Under the pieces are notes generated by a model. The model did no database searches. It was not told the origin of the DNA and saw only the letters and a list, made by a program, of their open reading frames with translations. Below, piece by piece: positions 8,835 to 19,487 of a stretch of DNA of 64,000 nt. The stretch is from Symsagittifera roscoffensis (lineage: Eukaryota > Xenacoelomorpha > Acoela > Convolutidae). Every line of letters begins with the position of its first letter. The first letter of the stretch is position 1. Made by a program: the position numbers and the translations under genes. Location of the stretch: positions 44,877,624 to 44,941,623 of the forward strand of contig NC_087066.1 in the NCBI RefSeq assembly GCF_963678635.1, written 5' to 3'.

Positions 8835-10290
8835 TTTATTTTATCGAATTCAAAATTGAATCCAAAATTGATTCAAATCTGGGTAATAGGTTTTGTCATA
8901 TGCCGTGCGTTTGATTTAAAAAACAACTGATTGAGCCACATGAGCTCAAACATGGAAATTTTGAGTAGGTGGTCTGTTTTATTTGAAGGCGGATAAAAAT
9001 TACCCGTTTGATGGGTCTTTTAACCTGCATTCATTGATTATATAGTCTATTAGGATTATATAGTCTATTGATTATATAGTCTATTATTAGCATAGTCTAT
9101 TGTTTATGCAGTCATAACGAAAATGGTTTTGACAAAAAAACAAAATTTTTTAAGGATAAATGAGAATATTGGTGCACTTAGCAGGCTTCAATTTCGATCC
9201 TGTCAAAAGCTGTCAAAAGCTATATTAAAAAAAAAGATTTCCGTATCTTCGTTTTTGCAAACTACTATTCATCATCACTAACTGCAAACTGAGATATACA
9301 AGTTAAGATTAAAAAACAAAAGCATTATCTTCAAGCGAAAAACTACCGAAAGTTTTGAAGAAGTTTTTCTTTACGAGTATCTATACAATTGAATATTATG
9401 ACTGGAATTTCTGCGTTTTGTCGATGTTGCTGATTATAGCCCTTAATTTATCATAACTACTGTTGCTGGTGATACTGGGGCGCCCGTAGGGCTGTTTTCA
9501 CAAAAGGTTATCAGAGTCACACAAACAATTTTGGTGTAATCGGGGTTAAATTTAACTCTAAGTTGGTGTTTTGAGTATTCATCATTGAAATGAATATTAC
9601 CTCAGTATAAAAAGGTCAAGTCTTTGATGTCTTTCATCGTCGAGTTTATTTCAGGACCTGCAACCTTCACACGCTCGCGTAGTTTTCAATTATAGAGCTG
9701 TTACAAGTGTCAATTGTTGAATTCGCATTCGAATCAAATTCAAAGTGAACTATATTTCAAATATCACAATCATTTTGGGTTAAATTTTTTTAAATAATAG
9801 ATCGAATAGCTCCTGTCGCATCTTATTGAAATCATCGGTGTTCGAAAATTTTTTCTCCAGTATGGAGCTCGTTCCATCTTGTGTTTTCATACGTTTCAAT
9901 TTATGCTCAGGTTTGAGTTCTCATTCGAGCCGTTTCGTTCCATCTCGTATTGGGAACGGCAATAACTTTTCACGGATTTTTTCAAACTTCTTCGAATTGT
10001 TTTTATCTAAACTTAGTTCCTCTTTGCTTGCATGAGATCCAATTTAAACACATGAAAAAATTAGGATGAACTTCTTTTTAATTTTAAAATTATATTTAAA
10101 TTTTTTTTACAGTGCTATTTCAAGTTTGTCGAACTCAGCAAAAACTGTCGAACTTAATTTTTGTCTCATTTTCGAGTTTGTTGTACACTTTTTTTAATAT
10201 AAGAAACGAATTGTAAAGAATCAATTTAATGGCAACTTTTTTTGATAAACGTTGAGCTCAGAGTAGAGTTATAAGGTTATAAGAATATTA
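8835..10290. repeat. module R, copy 1, internally deleted
   Basis: AT-rich DNA shared with R copies at 24.2, 34.1, 41.3, 47.3 and 55.8 kb. About 535 bp present at 24,780-25,315 are missing here and the join falls at 9103. A plus-strand remnant (9163-9390) and a minus-strand remnant (about 9650-10,040) match the small frames better preserved in other copies. No intact gene is present. Confidence 0.8.
9034..9103 (+). repeat. short tandem repeat, about four units of attatatagtctatt
   Basis: The unit tatagtctatt occurs at about 9041, 9059 and 9075, with a degenerate fourth (catagtctatt at 9091). The other R copies hold a single unit at the equivalent site (for example 24,765 and 41,535). The expansion sits exactly at the deletion join of this copy. 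Confidence 0.85.
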
Positions 10291-10294
10291 AAAA

Positions 10295-10345
10295 GTTATT
10301 TCAAGCGTATCCGCAAATCTTGTGCGTCATCAGGATTAAGATTTT
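10295..10345 (-). ncRNA. hammerhead-ribozyme-like core in PLE tail, copy 1 (mutated)
   Basis: On the minus strand, CTGATGA (complement of 10,327-10,333) is followed by a 4-bp stem (CGCA/TGCG) and then GATAC, where the consensus needs GAAA. The order is that of stem II and the conserved core of a type I hammerhead, lying downstream of the PLE stop. The altered GAAA box should abolish activity in this copy. Confidence 0.5.
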
Positions 10346-10599
10346 TTAAAATAATAATTACAGAACAATCAAAGATCTGAAAAACGATAAAAATGTCTGA
10401 AAAGGCTCTGACATTTTTTGACCAATCAAATTTCAACAACTGTAATTACATAATAGTTACGTTATCATTAGTAAGTTTTTAATGTAAATTTCTGAGATTT
10501 TTTAATTTTGTGTTCTTTCTTTGTTTTAAAATTTTGATTTGAGAGTACTTTTGATGCTGACCTGTCATTGTTTTGAAACTTAGCCATGTTATACGGGGA

Positions 10600-10938
10600 C
10601 TATAGTTTCACTGTTAATTCCCGGCTCTTGAAGTCATCGCGTGTGTTGATTCTCGGCCTCTCCCTCCATATATGCAAAGCCTCTAGTGTGGGTAGCTTCT
10701 GAGTGTTGGCTGTTTGGTCTATAATCTCTGACTTTAGCTCAGCAGTACCACCTACCTCCTGATTAAATTCGAATAAGTGTTTCCCTACTGGGGAGTCATC
10801 TTTGCGGTGTTCATCGACCCTCGTGGCTAAATGTCGGACTGTCTGGTTAACATAGGTGGAGTTATATCCACTACATGTGAGCTCATACACCACTTTGGAT
10901 CTCAATTCACAAGCAAAGGAAGTTTTGAGGGATTGCAA
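10600..10938 (-). CDS. GIY-YIG nuclease domain of PLE P1
   Basis: The 112-codon frame contains KVVYELTCSGC, the paired cysteines and STYVNQTVRHLATRVDEH, then GKHLFEF and LEALHIWRERPRINTR, the usual order in PLE endonucleases. The usual YVGQT reads YVNQT, so the conserved Gly is Asn. The Arg and the Glu in LEALHI are kept. It would cut target DNA during insertion. Confidence 0.85.
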   Translation of the reverse strand: MQSLKTSFACELRSKVVYELTCSGYNSTYVNQTVRHLATRVDEHRKDDSPVGKHLFEFNQEVGGTAELKSEIIDQTANTQKLPTLEALHIWRERPRINTRDDFKSRELTVKL

Positions 10939-10946
10939 GCATGTTT

Positions 10947-11219
10947 TTAATTTTCTTTTTTGTAAAAATTATTTGTACCCCAGATATTTGCCGTATCTTT
11001 GCAGCTAACAGTTGAGCTGGATTGCCTCGATGTTGCATTATAAAAGGTGTGTGAGTCTCTCAACCATTTATCATTTCCCGGTTCTGATGCCGTCAAATCT
11101 AATTTTGTCTTTCCCTCAATGATCTTGTTAAGGGTTTCAAATACCACCCTGTCCGGATCAATTTTTCGGATATTGATTTTCAATCCGTTGTTTCCGATTT
11201 TTTTCCAATGCCCGGTCAA
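10947..11219 (-). pseudogene. PLE P1 linker between RT and nuclease
   Basis: The 90-codon frame corresponds to the linker seen without interruption at 43,614-44,222 (ALNKIIERKTKLDLTASEP-type sequence). In this copy an extra base after 10,960 separates it from the nuclease frame. Confidence 0.6.
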
Positions 11220-11352
11220 TAATTCACCATGCTGAGGTACTTCTGAAAACCCTATGGACAGTCCCTTATTTAACGTTTCTTTTCTTTTGAAAAGGTACGC
11301 AGCCTCTAAAATTCAGAATGGTATAGGTATCAGTGGGTTTTTGGTACCACCT

Positions 11353-11535
11353 TCATTTGACCTTTTTCCTGAGTCCACGTTCCAAAAAGACATTTAAATC
11401 CAAAAATGTCAAATTACTGTTACTATTAAGTTCTTCTTTGGTGAACTGCAAGTTTGGATGCAACTTATTGGCAGCCTCGAGGACTAGCTCAGGATTGCCC
11501 TTGACAGTTCTAACTAAGTCATCCACAAAAGTCAT
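11353..11535 (-). pseudogene. PLE P1 reverse-transcriptase motif C fragment
   Basis: The frame begins MTFVDDLVRTVKG, where FVDD is the catalytic motif C of the polymerase, followed by a thumb-proximal region (AANKLHPNLQFTKEEL, then LTFLDLNVF). Its upstream part is out of frame because of a deletion next to 11,540 relative to P2, P3 and P5, which read a few extra codons there. Confidence 0.75.
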
Positions 11536-11560
11536 TCCGATATGCTTCTTGTTGTTGTTT

Positions 11561-11707
11561 GCAAAGCATGCAATACCACATTGTTTCAGCTATGTCTGCG
11601 TATTTGGATCCCGATAACTTACCACAATTTAAGTGGTACTAATTCAAAGAAGCTTCGCATTTTACCCCTTTAGTTCAATCTGTCACCTTTTTTTCACATC
11701 CAGGGCA
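11561..11707 (-). other. PHD-like zinc finger inserted in the PLE reverse transcriptase (P1)
   Basis: On the minus strand the frame reads CPGC, then KCEAS, a stop, YHLNC and finally WYCMLC. The spacing fits a Cys4-His-Cys3 PHD finger with one cysteine replaced by serine. Two stops interrupt it: TGA after KKVTD, and TAG just before YHLNC at the position of the PHD tryptophan. Both stops occur in every amplified copy. The finger lies between RT motif B (GLTIGASLALRLANLW) and motif C (FVDD). Confidence 0.65.
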
Positions 11708-12924
11708 GACTTCCTTGTTATCCTCATTTAGCACAGTCAATTTTGGTAGTCTTTCATTAATGCAGGTTCGTATTCTTTGAGCCACAAATTGGCCAGTCTT
11801 AATGCAAGGGATGCGCCAATTGTTATACCATCTTTTTCTACATACCACAAACCATTGCATTTAGAGTGTACCTTACTCACTGCCAAATTTAGTAGTTTTT
11901 TCATAGCCTTGCGAGATTTTTCCGGAGGATTGATTTGATCATATAATCTCCTCAGGGTTATTTCAACAGCTTCCTTGAGCGGGACATTAGTGTATAAAGT
12001 CTTTCCATCAAGGGAGATTATCTCTTATCAGAGTCCAACTCTAATTTCTCCAAGATCTCCCTGGCCGTTTGAGTGTTAGTTTCTATGTTTGCCCCCTCAA
12101 TTTTATCAAAGTATTTTACCAATGTTTTATTTAGGGGGTCATATGAGCTACCATGAAAACAAAGGAAGGGGCAAAGTGTTGTGCCTTGTTTGTGCGTTTT
12201 TGCTATCCATATAGCCTAGCCGGCTGCGCCCCCGTTGATCTTAACCTAATATACAGCGCTTTGTTAATCTCGTGGTTTTTTTCATGGCGAGTAATTCTTT
12301 GCCTATGTCTTTTTCAATTTTTTTGGATCACGCTGTCTGTCGGATTCTTCTTCTCACTAAATTGTTCTGCCTGTAATGAACCTTGCTGTTTCTTCTCATA
12401 TGCCTCCTTTGTCATTACACAAAAACCAACCCCCTTATCAAACGGCCTTGCCAGAAGACCGTTGTCCTGCAAGTACTTTCTGGCTTTTTCAACGCCTTTG
12501 TCAGAGGTGGTCTATTTCACATTCTTAGCATATCTCTTTGAAGCTGCTTCAATTTGACATAAATTTCCTCCGAGTATTCTATGTAAATTCAGTTCAGACA
12601 AAAAATCTATCAATATCCGCAAGGAAGTGATTTTCATTGAATTTGTCTCGTACCGGATGTTTTGGTCCAAAAGTTAAGATTTCCCGCACCCACTCCGGCA
12701 AAAACACTTCATTTAAGAATCTGACTGACTTAACATCCAAGTTTTTCAATGGTCTATGCTGTCTTACCGAAAAAATTTTCAAGTTTTTTTGTGTGTCGGC
12801 TTATCAGGTTTTTGACACTACATCATGCTTGCAGGTTCAGATAAAAAATTACCGAAGGCCACTACTTCTCATCTATACCCCTTCTCACTACCTTCCTTGT
12901 TTTGCTATGTTACCCGATGCCTAT

Positions 12925-13290
12925 CATAAGACAAACGGCGATACAACGAGAATCCCCAGACTCCTAGCAGCGTATCAGAGAGTGAGGAAAAAATTAAAAA
13001 TTTGGGATGATTTTGAGAGGTTACATGAAGAAGCATCAGAATTTTCTCTCATTCGAAGACTGTTGCTCGGAGGAGACTCCGTAGTATAGGCACGACGACT
13101 GAGAGCGTATAAAATTAATGAGAGGAAAATGGCGAAGTTCACTGATTTGAAGGATTCTTGTTTTGCTGACGCATTGCTGACGCGTTGCAATACACCATTT
13201 GCAAATTTGGAAAAATCGACCAGGAGCAGAAGGAGCAATGCCGCGACTACAAAGCACGGAATATTTGATGACGATGGGCTAAATTGAATA
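12925..13290 (+). pseudogene. module A protein 1 C-terminal part, copy 2
   Basis: Matches 4887-5252. The frame is fused in phase with upstream antisense PLE sequence (open 12,637-13,089) and stops at a TAG at 13,087, where copy 1 has AAG. Copy 3 has the same TAG, so copies 2 and 3 share a dead ancestor. Confidence 0.6.
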
Positions 13291-13305
13291 TCGCACCAAC
13301 CATAA

Positions 13306-14125
13306 TGAGAGGAAAAGGTGATTTTCAAGCAGCTGCGCTTGTTGTTTTAAATGTTAGAGCAGAATTCAAAGCGAGGGGAAGTTTGTTGACAGGAGATGGC
13401 TGTGAATAAGTCGTGGTGATGCAAGAAGAGCCGAAGGACAAGAAGGCTGGTGAGTTGATACTACGAAAACTCTCTGCTCAAGCGACAGAAGACAACAAAT
13501 AGGGACCTTCGGCATAAATAACGAACAACAAGCAAAAGAATAAGGACCAAGATTGTCCAGTGAAAGAACCGATGGATCAGAAAAAGATGACGATGACAAC
13601 GCATCAGTGGATTGCTCTTCAGGCATGGACTTTAAATTTCTTGATGAAGAGGAAGTGGAGACAGCAGCGGTAACGATAGAACCAGCAGAATATGAGTCTT
13701 CTACAGTCGAACCTCTCTCACCCTTTGTCAAAGTAAATCAAAGTGTCCCGGAGAGCAGTTACCGTGGTAAAGTCGAAAAAACCACAAAAAGACTAATAAC
13801 AAAATCATCTCGCAAGAGGAAGATACAAAACGCAGCCCGACGTGATCATGAAAACAGAAATGGCTATGGAACGAATCGACATCTCGACGTTAGTACAGAT
13901 GCTTTCTTGGAAGACGTCTGGACGGTAGTACAGTGCTACGTGACCCAATCGATGCTGAAAGCAGGTCTCAATAGACCACTGACGGAAGAAATTCTCGAGA
14001 AATTTGGCATAGGTGAAGGACGAATGAGTGAGTTTTTCATTGATTCCGCTACAGAGGAGAGTGAATCAAATTCTCTTCAAAGTGACGCGTCAAGAAAGCA
14101 ACGACAAAATATTGTATCTGATTAG
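13306..14125 (+). pseudogene. module A protein 2 (acidic N-terminus, basic patch, conserved C-terminus), copy 2
   Basis: Begins with the ATG at 13,306. A TAA at 13,541 interrupts the frame, which is then open 13,544-14,125 (190 codons from a TTG). The order is: an Asp/Glu/Ser-rich stretch (EKDDDDNASVDCSSGMDF); a basic patch resembling a nuclear-localisation signal (KRLITKSSRKRKI); then a compact helical-looking domain (DAFLEDVWTVVQCYVTQSML) ending LEKFGIGEGRMSEFF. Its acidic-disordered plus folded-C-terminus layout resembles viral phosphoproteins. No sequence family is recognised. Confidence 0.45.
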
Positions 14126-14178
14126 TATCTTGAAATTAGTTATTAAGAAAAAAAGCAACAAGAAAATAAAATTGGACA
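14126..14178 (+). promoter_or_regulatory. short spacer with a possible viral-type gene-end signal
   Basis: Between proteins 2 and 3 of this module lies ATTAAGAAAAAAAGC (14,142-14,156). Transcription-stop and polyadenylation signals of several negative-strand RNA viruses have the form TTAAGAAAAA in the coding sense. The equivalent in copy 3 is degraded (attaagaaaatt at 31,043). In AT-rich DNA such a string can arise by chance, so this is only suggestive. Confidence 0.2.
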
Positions 14179-15340
14179 GCATGGTTATGGGAATAAAATC
14201 TGAAAAAACGAATATGGATCCTGAACCTCCTGCGAAGATTATCCAACTTAGCGAAAGAAAAAAAAAGAGAACTGAAAGCTATCGTCATGGGGTATGGTGA
14301 TTACAGTTCGCAAAGCACTCCGAAAATGAGGGACATAGCAATTGTGCCACCTATTCTCATGGCCGGATTGAGACATTATTGTTACGACACTTTGAAAAAA
14401 AATGATAACGAACCTAAAAGTACGTGAAATGATGGCATTACCCTATATCAGGACCGATGCAATCTGGCTCACCTAGTGCATGGCGGGATTGACGATGGTG
14501 GAGTATAACTCGGAAGAAAGGAAGAGTTCGAAGGAGGAGAAAATGCTCTTAAAGATGCATTTAAGAGGCTTGATAATTTACGAAGGAGCGCGGCAGTGGC
14601 GTGCCCGAAACGCAGAGACGCTTTTTGTTTTGTCAGATTTTTATTGAACAAATGTCAGCACCAGCAGTGAACACCTGCGCGAGATTCTTGAAAGAGGTCT
14701 GCGACACACAGAGAAAATTACTCTTACAGGCCCTCGTGGACATTCATCAGAACAAGCCGTTAAAAGTTAAAATGAACGAACTACTGGAACTAGAACCCTT
14801 GAGGAAGATAGACAAGATCTAAAGATTTTTCAACAAAGAGCTCAGATTCACGTAAAATACTGTTGGCCGATCAGCAAAAAGTTGTACCACTATGTGTCGG
14901 GAATTGTTCAAATGGCCTATAACCCTTTCATCCCCAAAGATATACCTGATTGCTACTTCGATTATGAACCAGCTTTGTTACTCAGATACTGGACGTCCGG
15001 AATATCGACGATAAGAAGTATTGCCAGTCAACAGATCAATTTGGGACCTGTAAGAGAAGAAAGAGTGACTTCACCTTTTATAGGAAAATCTGATATCAGA
15101 GTGGAGTTTGGATTGGGATTCTTAGATAAATTATTGAGAACAAGTTTGATTGGCGTTTGGGACTTAATGAAGCCAAGAGCTAACAACGATGTAATATTGC
15201 GAGTGACGAATGATGTGCAAAGGGACCTATCAATACTGATTGTAAATTTGCGCGACATTAACACCATATATTATTTATTAACCGCAGCCTCTAGGAGCAA
15301 CCGAGAAAAGACTGAAGAAAATATAGAGTTGCCTGTCTAG
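14179..15340 (+). pseudogene. module A protein 3, copy 2
   Basis: Readable from an ATG near 14,179-14,185 (MDPEPPAKIIQLSE) through KRELKAIVMGYGDYSSQ to the conserved block YHYVSGIVQMAYNPFIP at 14,890. It is broken by length changes in A-runs near 14,260 and 14,400 and by stops at 14,474, 14,645 and near 14,768. The last open part is 14,882-15,340. Compared with copies 1 and 3 this copy lacks four codons after MKP (about 15,174). Family unknown. Confidence 0.45.
14601..14822 (+). other. overlapping open frame in module A, copy 2
   Basis: A 73-codon frame overlapping protein 3 in another phase, containing CARFLKEVCDTQRKLLLQAL and ending at a TAA after KIDKI. The same frame is open in copy 3 (31,500-31,913). 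Either it is a genuine second product or it reflects a shared ancient frameshift of protein 3. I cannot decide between these. Confidence 0.3.
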
Positions 15341-16173
15341 GAACAAAAAACAGGGGTGAAAATTTCTGGACTAGAACGTCACATATGTAGAAGTATTCAC
15401 AGGAAGACCATCATGATAAAGCTTGATTAGTTCCCATGACATTATTTGTTTTAAATATGGTGGTACCCTGGCCGTAGTAGTCTGGTGTTGATCTGGTACT
15501 CTGATAAGCTGTTATCCATGGGTTTACCAGACTCATCGCAGCCAGTAACGATTACAATAGTCGAAGTAATGATGGCAATTAGATGTCTGAAAACTCAAGT
15601 AAGAGAGATCAACCGACAGCAAGCACCGACTGATAACAGTTGGAATCACTTAATTGTCGAAAAGATTTTAATTTTTTTGAGTCAATGCATAAAATCTCAA
15701 AACTTCTGATGGAAGTGAAAACAATATGGTCCACAAGGTGACTGGGACAATGGTTTAGAGCCATCATGAAAGCCTAGTTGTATGAGTTTGCATTTGAAGA
15801 AGCTTAGTAGAATGTTCATTTTGCATCAACTGGACGTAGGATCAGAAGCTTTCAAGCAAGGTTTCGCGACACACCGGAATGCAATGACCACAGCATTAAT
15901 GAGGAACTTGAATACAATTGATTGTTTGAAATAGAGAGGAAAGGAATTTTAAAGGAAGATATGGAAAGAAATGTGACGTTGTGCCTCCACAACAGCTTCT
16001 GCAGAAACAGGGAGAATACTTTGGATCTTACACCTTGTTATAAACAGATGGTAGGAGAGCAGAGGTGTTGGAGGAGTGCCTCGAACAGCGTGAGAACGAA
16101 CTTTGATATGTTGCTTGAAACCGAAACCGAGAGTGCAGAGTCGATGTCGCAGGAAGAGGAGATGGAGCATTAA
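15341..16173 (+). pseudogene. module A protein 3 or 4, C-terminal region, copy 2
   Basis: The frame open at 15,485-15,709 lies in the same phase as 14,882-15,340, separated only by stops, so protein 3 may originally have extended into it. Then 15,922-16,173 is open and ends MSQEEEMEH, TAA. A three-base change near 15,925 removes the CDGRE segment seen in copies 1 and 3. Confidence 0.4.
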
Positions 16174-16535
16174 CAACACACAAATGGCAGAAGCAAAAGG
16201 CGATAAGAAGAGTTTAAAAGTTTTAGAACACTTCTAAACTACAAAAATATCAGAAAGATGTACAACAAAGAGTAAATGAAAGCTTAGAACTGTTTTGTAT
16301 GTAAAAACTCAAAGAGAGCAAGCAAAATAACTAAGCTTAAAATTGGAACTTGATAAATGAAAAACTTATTATTTTGAGCTTAAAATATCTGCAATTACGA
16401 ACTGGCATTATTATGTTGTTAATGTTTTTTGAGAAAATAACTTCTATTTCGAAAGGCTAGAGAGGAGAAGATTTTAAAAACTTTTTTAAAATATTCCAGC
16501 CTGCATGATTTTTTTTCAACTAAGAGCACTGTTCG
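16174..16535 (+). repeat. module A 3' tail, copy 2, truncated
   Basis: Matches 7281-7640 and then stops. The remaining 600 bp of tail, the palindrome and nearly all of module R are deleted, so the sequence passes directly to 16,536. Confidence 0.8.
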
Positions 16536-16780
16536 CGACAACAAAGATCTGAAAAACGATAAAAATGTCTAAAAAAAACTTGAACTTTTTTGACCAATCA
16601 AACTTCAACAACTGTAATTACATAATAGTTACGTAATCATTAGTTAGTTTTTACTGTAAATTTCTGAGATTTTTTAATTTTTTGTTCTCTCATTGTTTTA
16701 AAGTTTTGATTTGAGAGTACTTTCGATGCTGAAATGTCAGTGTTTTAAAATTTAGCCATGTTATACGGGGACTATAGTTT
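16536..16780. repeat. residual right end of module R / PLE 3' region
   Basis: Starts with acaaagatctgaaaaacgat and matches the last 240 bp before the other PLE copies (for example 26,625-26,860). The hammerhead-like segment lies left of the breakpoint and is absent here. Confidence 0.8.
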
Positions 16781-19100
16781 TACTGTTAATTCCCGGCTCT
16801 TGAAGTCATCGCGTGTGTTGATTCTCGGCCTCTCCCTCCAAATATGCAAAGCCTCTAGTGTGAGTAGCTTCTGAGTGTTGGCTGTTTGGTCTATAATCTC
16901 TGACTTTAACTCAGCAGTACACCTACCTCCTGATTAAATTCGAATAAGTGTTTCCCTACTGGGGAGTCCTCTTTTCGGTGTTCATCGACCCTCGTGGCTA
17001 AATGTCGGACTGTCTGGTTAACATAGGTGGAGTTACATCCACTACATGTGAGCTCATACACCACTTTGGATCTCAATTCACAAGCAAAGGAAGTTTTGAG
17101 GGATTGCAAGCATGTTTTCATTTTTCTTTTTGTAAAAATCATTTGTTTCCCGGATATTTGCCGTATCTTTGCAGCTAACAGTTGAGCTGGATTGCCTCGA
17201 TGTTGCATTGTAAAAGGTGTGTGAGTCTCTCAACCATTTATCATTTCTCGGTTCTGATGCCGTCAAATCTAATTTTGTCTTTCTCTCAATGATCTTGTTA
17301 AGGGTTTCAAAACTACCCTGTCCGGATCAATTTTTCGGATATTGATTTTCAATCCGTTGTTTCCGATTTTTTTCCAATGCCCGGGCATTAATTTACCATC
17401 CTGAGGTACTTCTGAAAACCCTATGGACAGTCCCTTATTTAACGTTTCTTTTCTTTTGAAAAGGTACGCAGCCTCTAAAATTCAGAATGGTATAGGTATC
17501 AGTGGGTTTTCGGTACCACCGTCATGTGACCTTTTTCCTGAGTCCGTGTTCCAAAAAGAGATTTAAATCCAAAAAAGCCAAATTACTGTTACTATTAAGT
17601 TCTTCTTTGGTGAACTGCAAGTTTGGATGCAACTTATTGGCAGCCTCGAGGACTAGCTCAGGATCGACCTTGACAGTTCTAACTATGTCATCCACAAAAG
17701 TTTAACACCACTCTCATTCCGATATGCTTCATGTTGTTGTTGTTTGCAAAGCAGGCAATACCACATTGTTTCAGCGATGTCTGCGTATTTGGATCCCGAT
17801 ATCTTACCATTTTTTAAGTGGTACTAATTCACAGAATCTTCGCATTCTACCCCTTTAGTTCAATCTGTCACCTTTTTCTCACATCCATGGCAGACTTCCT
17901 TGTTACCCTCATTTAGCACAGTCAATTTTGGTAGTCCTTTCATTAATGCGTGTTCGTATTCTTTGAGCCACAAATTGGCCAGTCTCGATGCAAGGGAGGC
18001 GCCAATTGTTAAACCATCTTTTTGTACATACCACAAACCATTGCATTTAGAGTGTACCTTACTCACTGCCAAATTTAGTAGTTTTTTCATAGCCTTGCGA
18101 GATTTTTCCGAAGGATTGATTTGCTCATATAATCTCCTCGGGGCTATTTCAACAGCTTCCTTGAGCGGGACATTAGTGTATAAAGTCTTTCCATCAGGGG
18201 AGATTAAACTCTGATCAGAGTCCAACTCTAATTTCTCCAAGATCTCCGTGGCCGTTTGAGTGTTAGTTTCTATGTTTGCCCCCTCAATTTTATCAAAGTA
18301 TTTTACCAATGTTTTATTTAGGGGGTCATATGAGCTACCATGAAAACAAAGGAAGATACAAAGTGGTGTGCCTTGTTTGTGTGTTTTGCTATCCATACAG
18401 CCTAGCCGGCTGCGCCCCCGTTGATCTTAACCTAATATACAGCGCTTCGTTAATCTCGTGCTTTTTTTCTTGGCGAGTAATTCTTTGCCTATGTATTTTT
18501 CAAATTTTTTGATCACGCTGTCTGTCTGATTCTTCTTCTCACTAAATTGTTCTGCCTGTAATGAATCTTGCAGTTTCTTCTCATATGCCTCCTATGTCAT
18601 TACACAAAAACCCACCCCCTTATCAAACGGCCTTGCCAGAAGACCGTTGTCCTTCAAGTACTTTCTGGCTTTTTCAACGCTTTGTCAGAGGTGGTCTGAA
18701 TCACATTCGTAGCATATCTCTTAGAAGCTGCTTCAATTTGACATAAATTTTCTCCGAGTATTCTATGTAAATTCAGTTCAGACAAAAAACTATCAATATC
18801 CGCAAGGAAGTGAATTTCATTGAATTTGTCTCGTACCGGATGTTTTGGTCCAAAAGTTAAAATTTCCCGCACCCACTGCGGAAAAAACACTTCATCTAAG
18901 ATTCTGACTGACCTAACATCCAAGTTTTTCAATGGTCTATGCTGTCTTACCGAAAAGTTTTTCAAGGTTTTTTTTTGTGTCGAAGTATCAGGTTTTTGAC
19001 ACTACATCATGCTTGCAGGTTCAGATAAAAAAATTACCGAAGGCCACTACTTCTCATCTATACCCTTTCTCACTACCTTCCTTGTTTTGCTAGGTTACCC
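16780..19100 (-). mobile_element. Penelope-like element, copy P2 (minus strand), defective
   Basis: Full domain order as in P1. On the minus strand the fingers-to-motif-B region is open across 17,860-18,396 (178 codons). GIY-YIG sequence lies at 16,780-17,210, with a one-base loss at about 16,920 that breaks the C-terminus. The N-terminal RT region is at 18,654-18,965. This copy's 5' end runs into the PHD-RT element rather than into module A. Confidence 0.9.
17860..18396 (-). CDS. PLE P2 reverse-transcriptase palm fragment
   Basis: Contains LCIFLCFHGSSYDPLNKTLV, the motif A region (SPDGKTLYTNVPLKEAVEIA), motif B (KDGLTIGASLASRLANLWLKEYEH) and the first cysteine pair of the PHD-like insert (EVCHGCEKKVTD), ending at the shared TGA. 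The usual motif A of the older copies reads SLDVKSLYTNVP, so the amplified family has D-G-K-T at that place. Catalytic function needs the missing C motif, which lies beyond two stops. Confidence 0.8.
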   Translation of the reverse strand: MDSKTHKQGTPLCIFLCFHGSSYDPLNKTLVKYFDKIEGANIETNTQTATEILEKLELDSDQSLISPDGKTLYTNVPLKEAVEIAPRRLYEQINPSEKSRKAMKKLLNLAVSKVHSKCNGLWYVQKDGLTIGASLASRLANLWLKEYEHALMKGLPKLTVLNEGNKEVCHGCEKKVTD

Positions 19101-19487
19101 GATGCCCTAACCCAATCCGTATTTGCATGGCTTATCTCAGATCTCAGGAGTCTCAATTGAAAATTGTCCACCGCTTGATCCGAAAAAACACCGTTATCAG
19201 GCACGCGAAATAAGGAATCAAGGATTCAAAGTAAGATCAGAAAAAGTTTCTCTTTGTTCAGACCATTTGTAAAAAAGTTCGGGTGTGTTTTCTTGTTTTT
19301 CTTCAGCTCGGCTGAGATTGTTCCTTGTTTTTGATTTTTGTAATTCGATTTGACAAAATAAATTAATTGAATTGTCTTTTTTTTATTTGCTGATACATGA
19401 AATTCCCACTAACCGCTTATCATGGGTTAGTTCAGTCCCCTAAAGTCCATTCAAATTCCTTTTTTTTAAGCTTTATGCTGCGTCAAG

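Larger units (their letters stand above)
10590..12920 (-). mobile_element. Penelope-like element, copy P1 (minus strand), defective
   Basis: The RT and GIY-YIG order on the minus strand is: N-terminal RT region (about 12,594-12,800, containing VREILTFGPKHPVRDKF), fingers, motif A and B region (about 11,720-12,110), a PHD-like insert, the FVDD catalytic box, a linker, then a C-terminal GIY-YIG nuclease (10,600-10,938). These domains are diagnostic of PLEs, which copy RNA into DNA at nicked or exposed ends. The reading frame is broken repeatedly. The 5' end joins module A at about 12,920. Confidence 0.9.
12920..16535 (+). mobile_element. module A, copy 2 (truncated at both ends)
   Basis: Shares most of 4887-7300 with copy 1 and contains the segment deleted there. 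The left end is the join to PLE P1 (gatgcc, then ctatcataag). The right end at about 16,535 jumps into the last 200 bp of module R. Four consecutive broken proteins are listed separately. The boundaries come from comparison of copies. Confidence 0.8.

Noticed and set aside
9034-9103. CRISPR-like array
   Set aside because: The units are AT-rich, abutting and have no spacers; it is a simple tandem repeat at a deletion join.
12637-13089. 150-codon plus-strand protein
   Set aside because: A chimera: its first half is antisense to PLE RT and only the end is module A protein 1.
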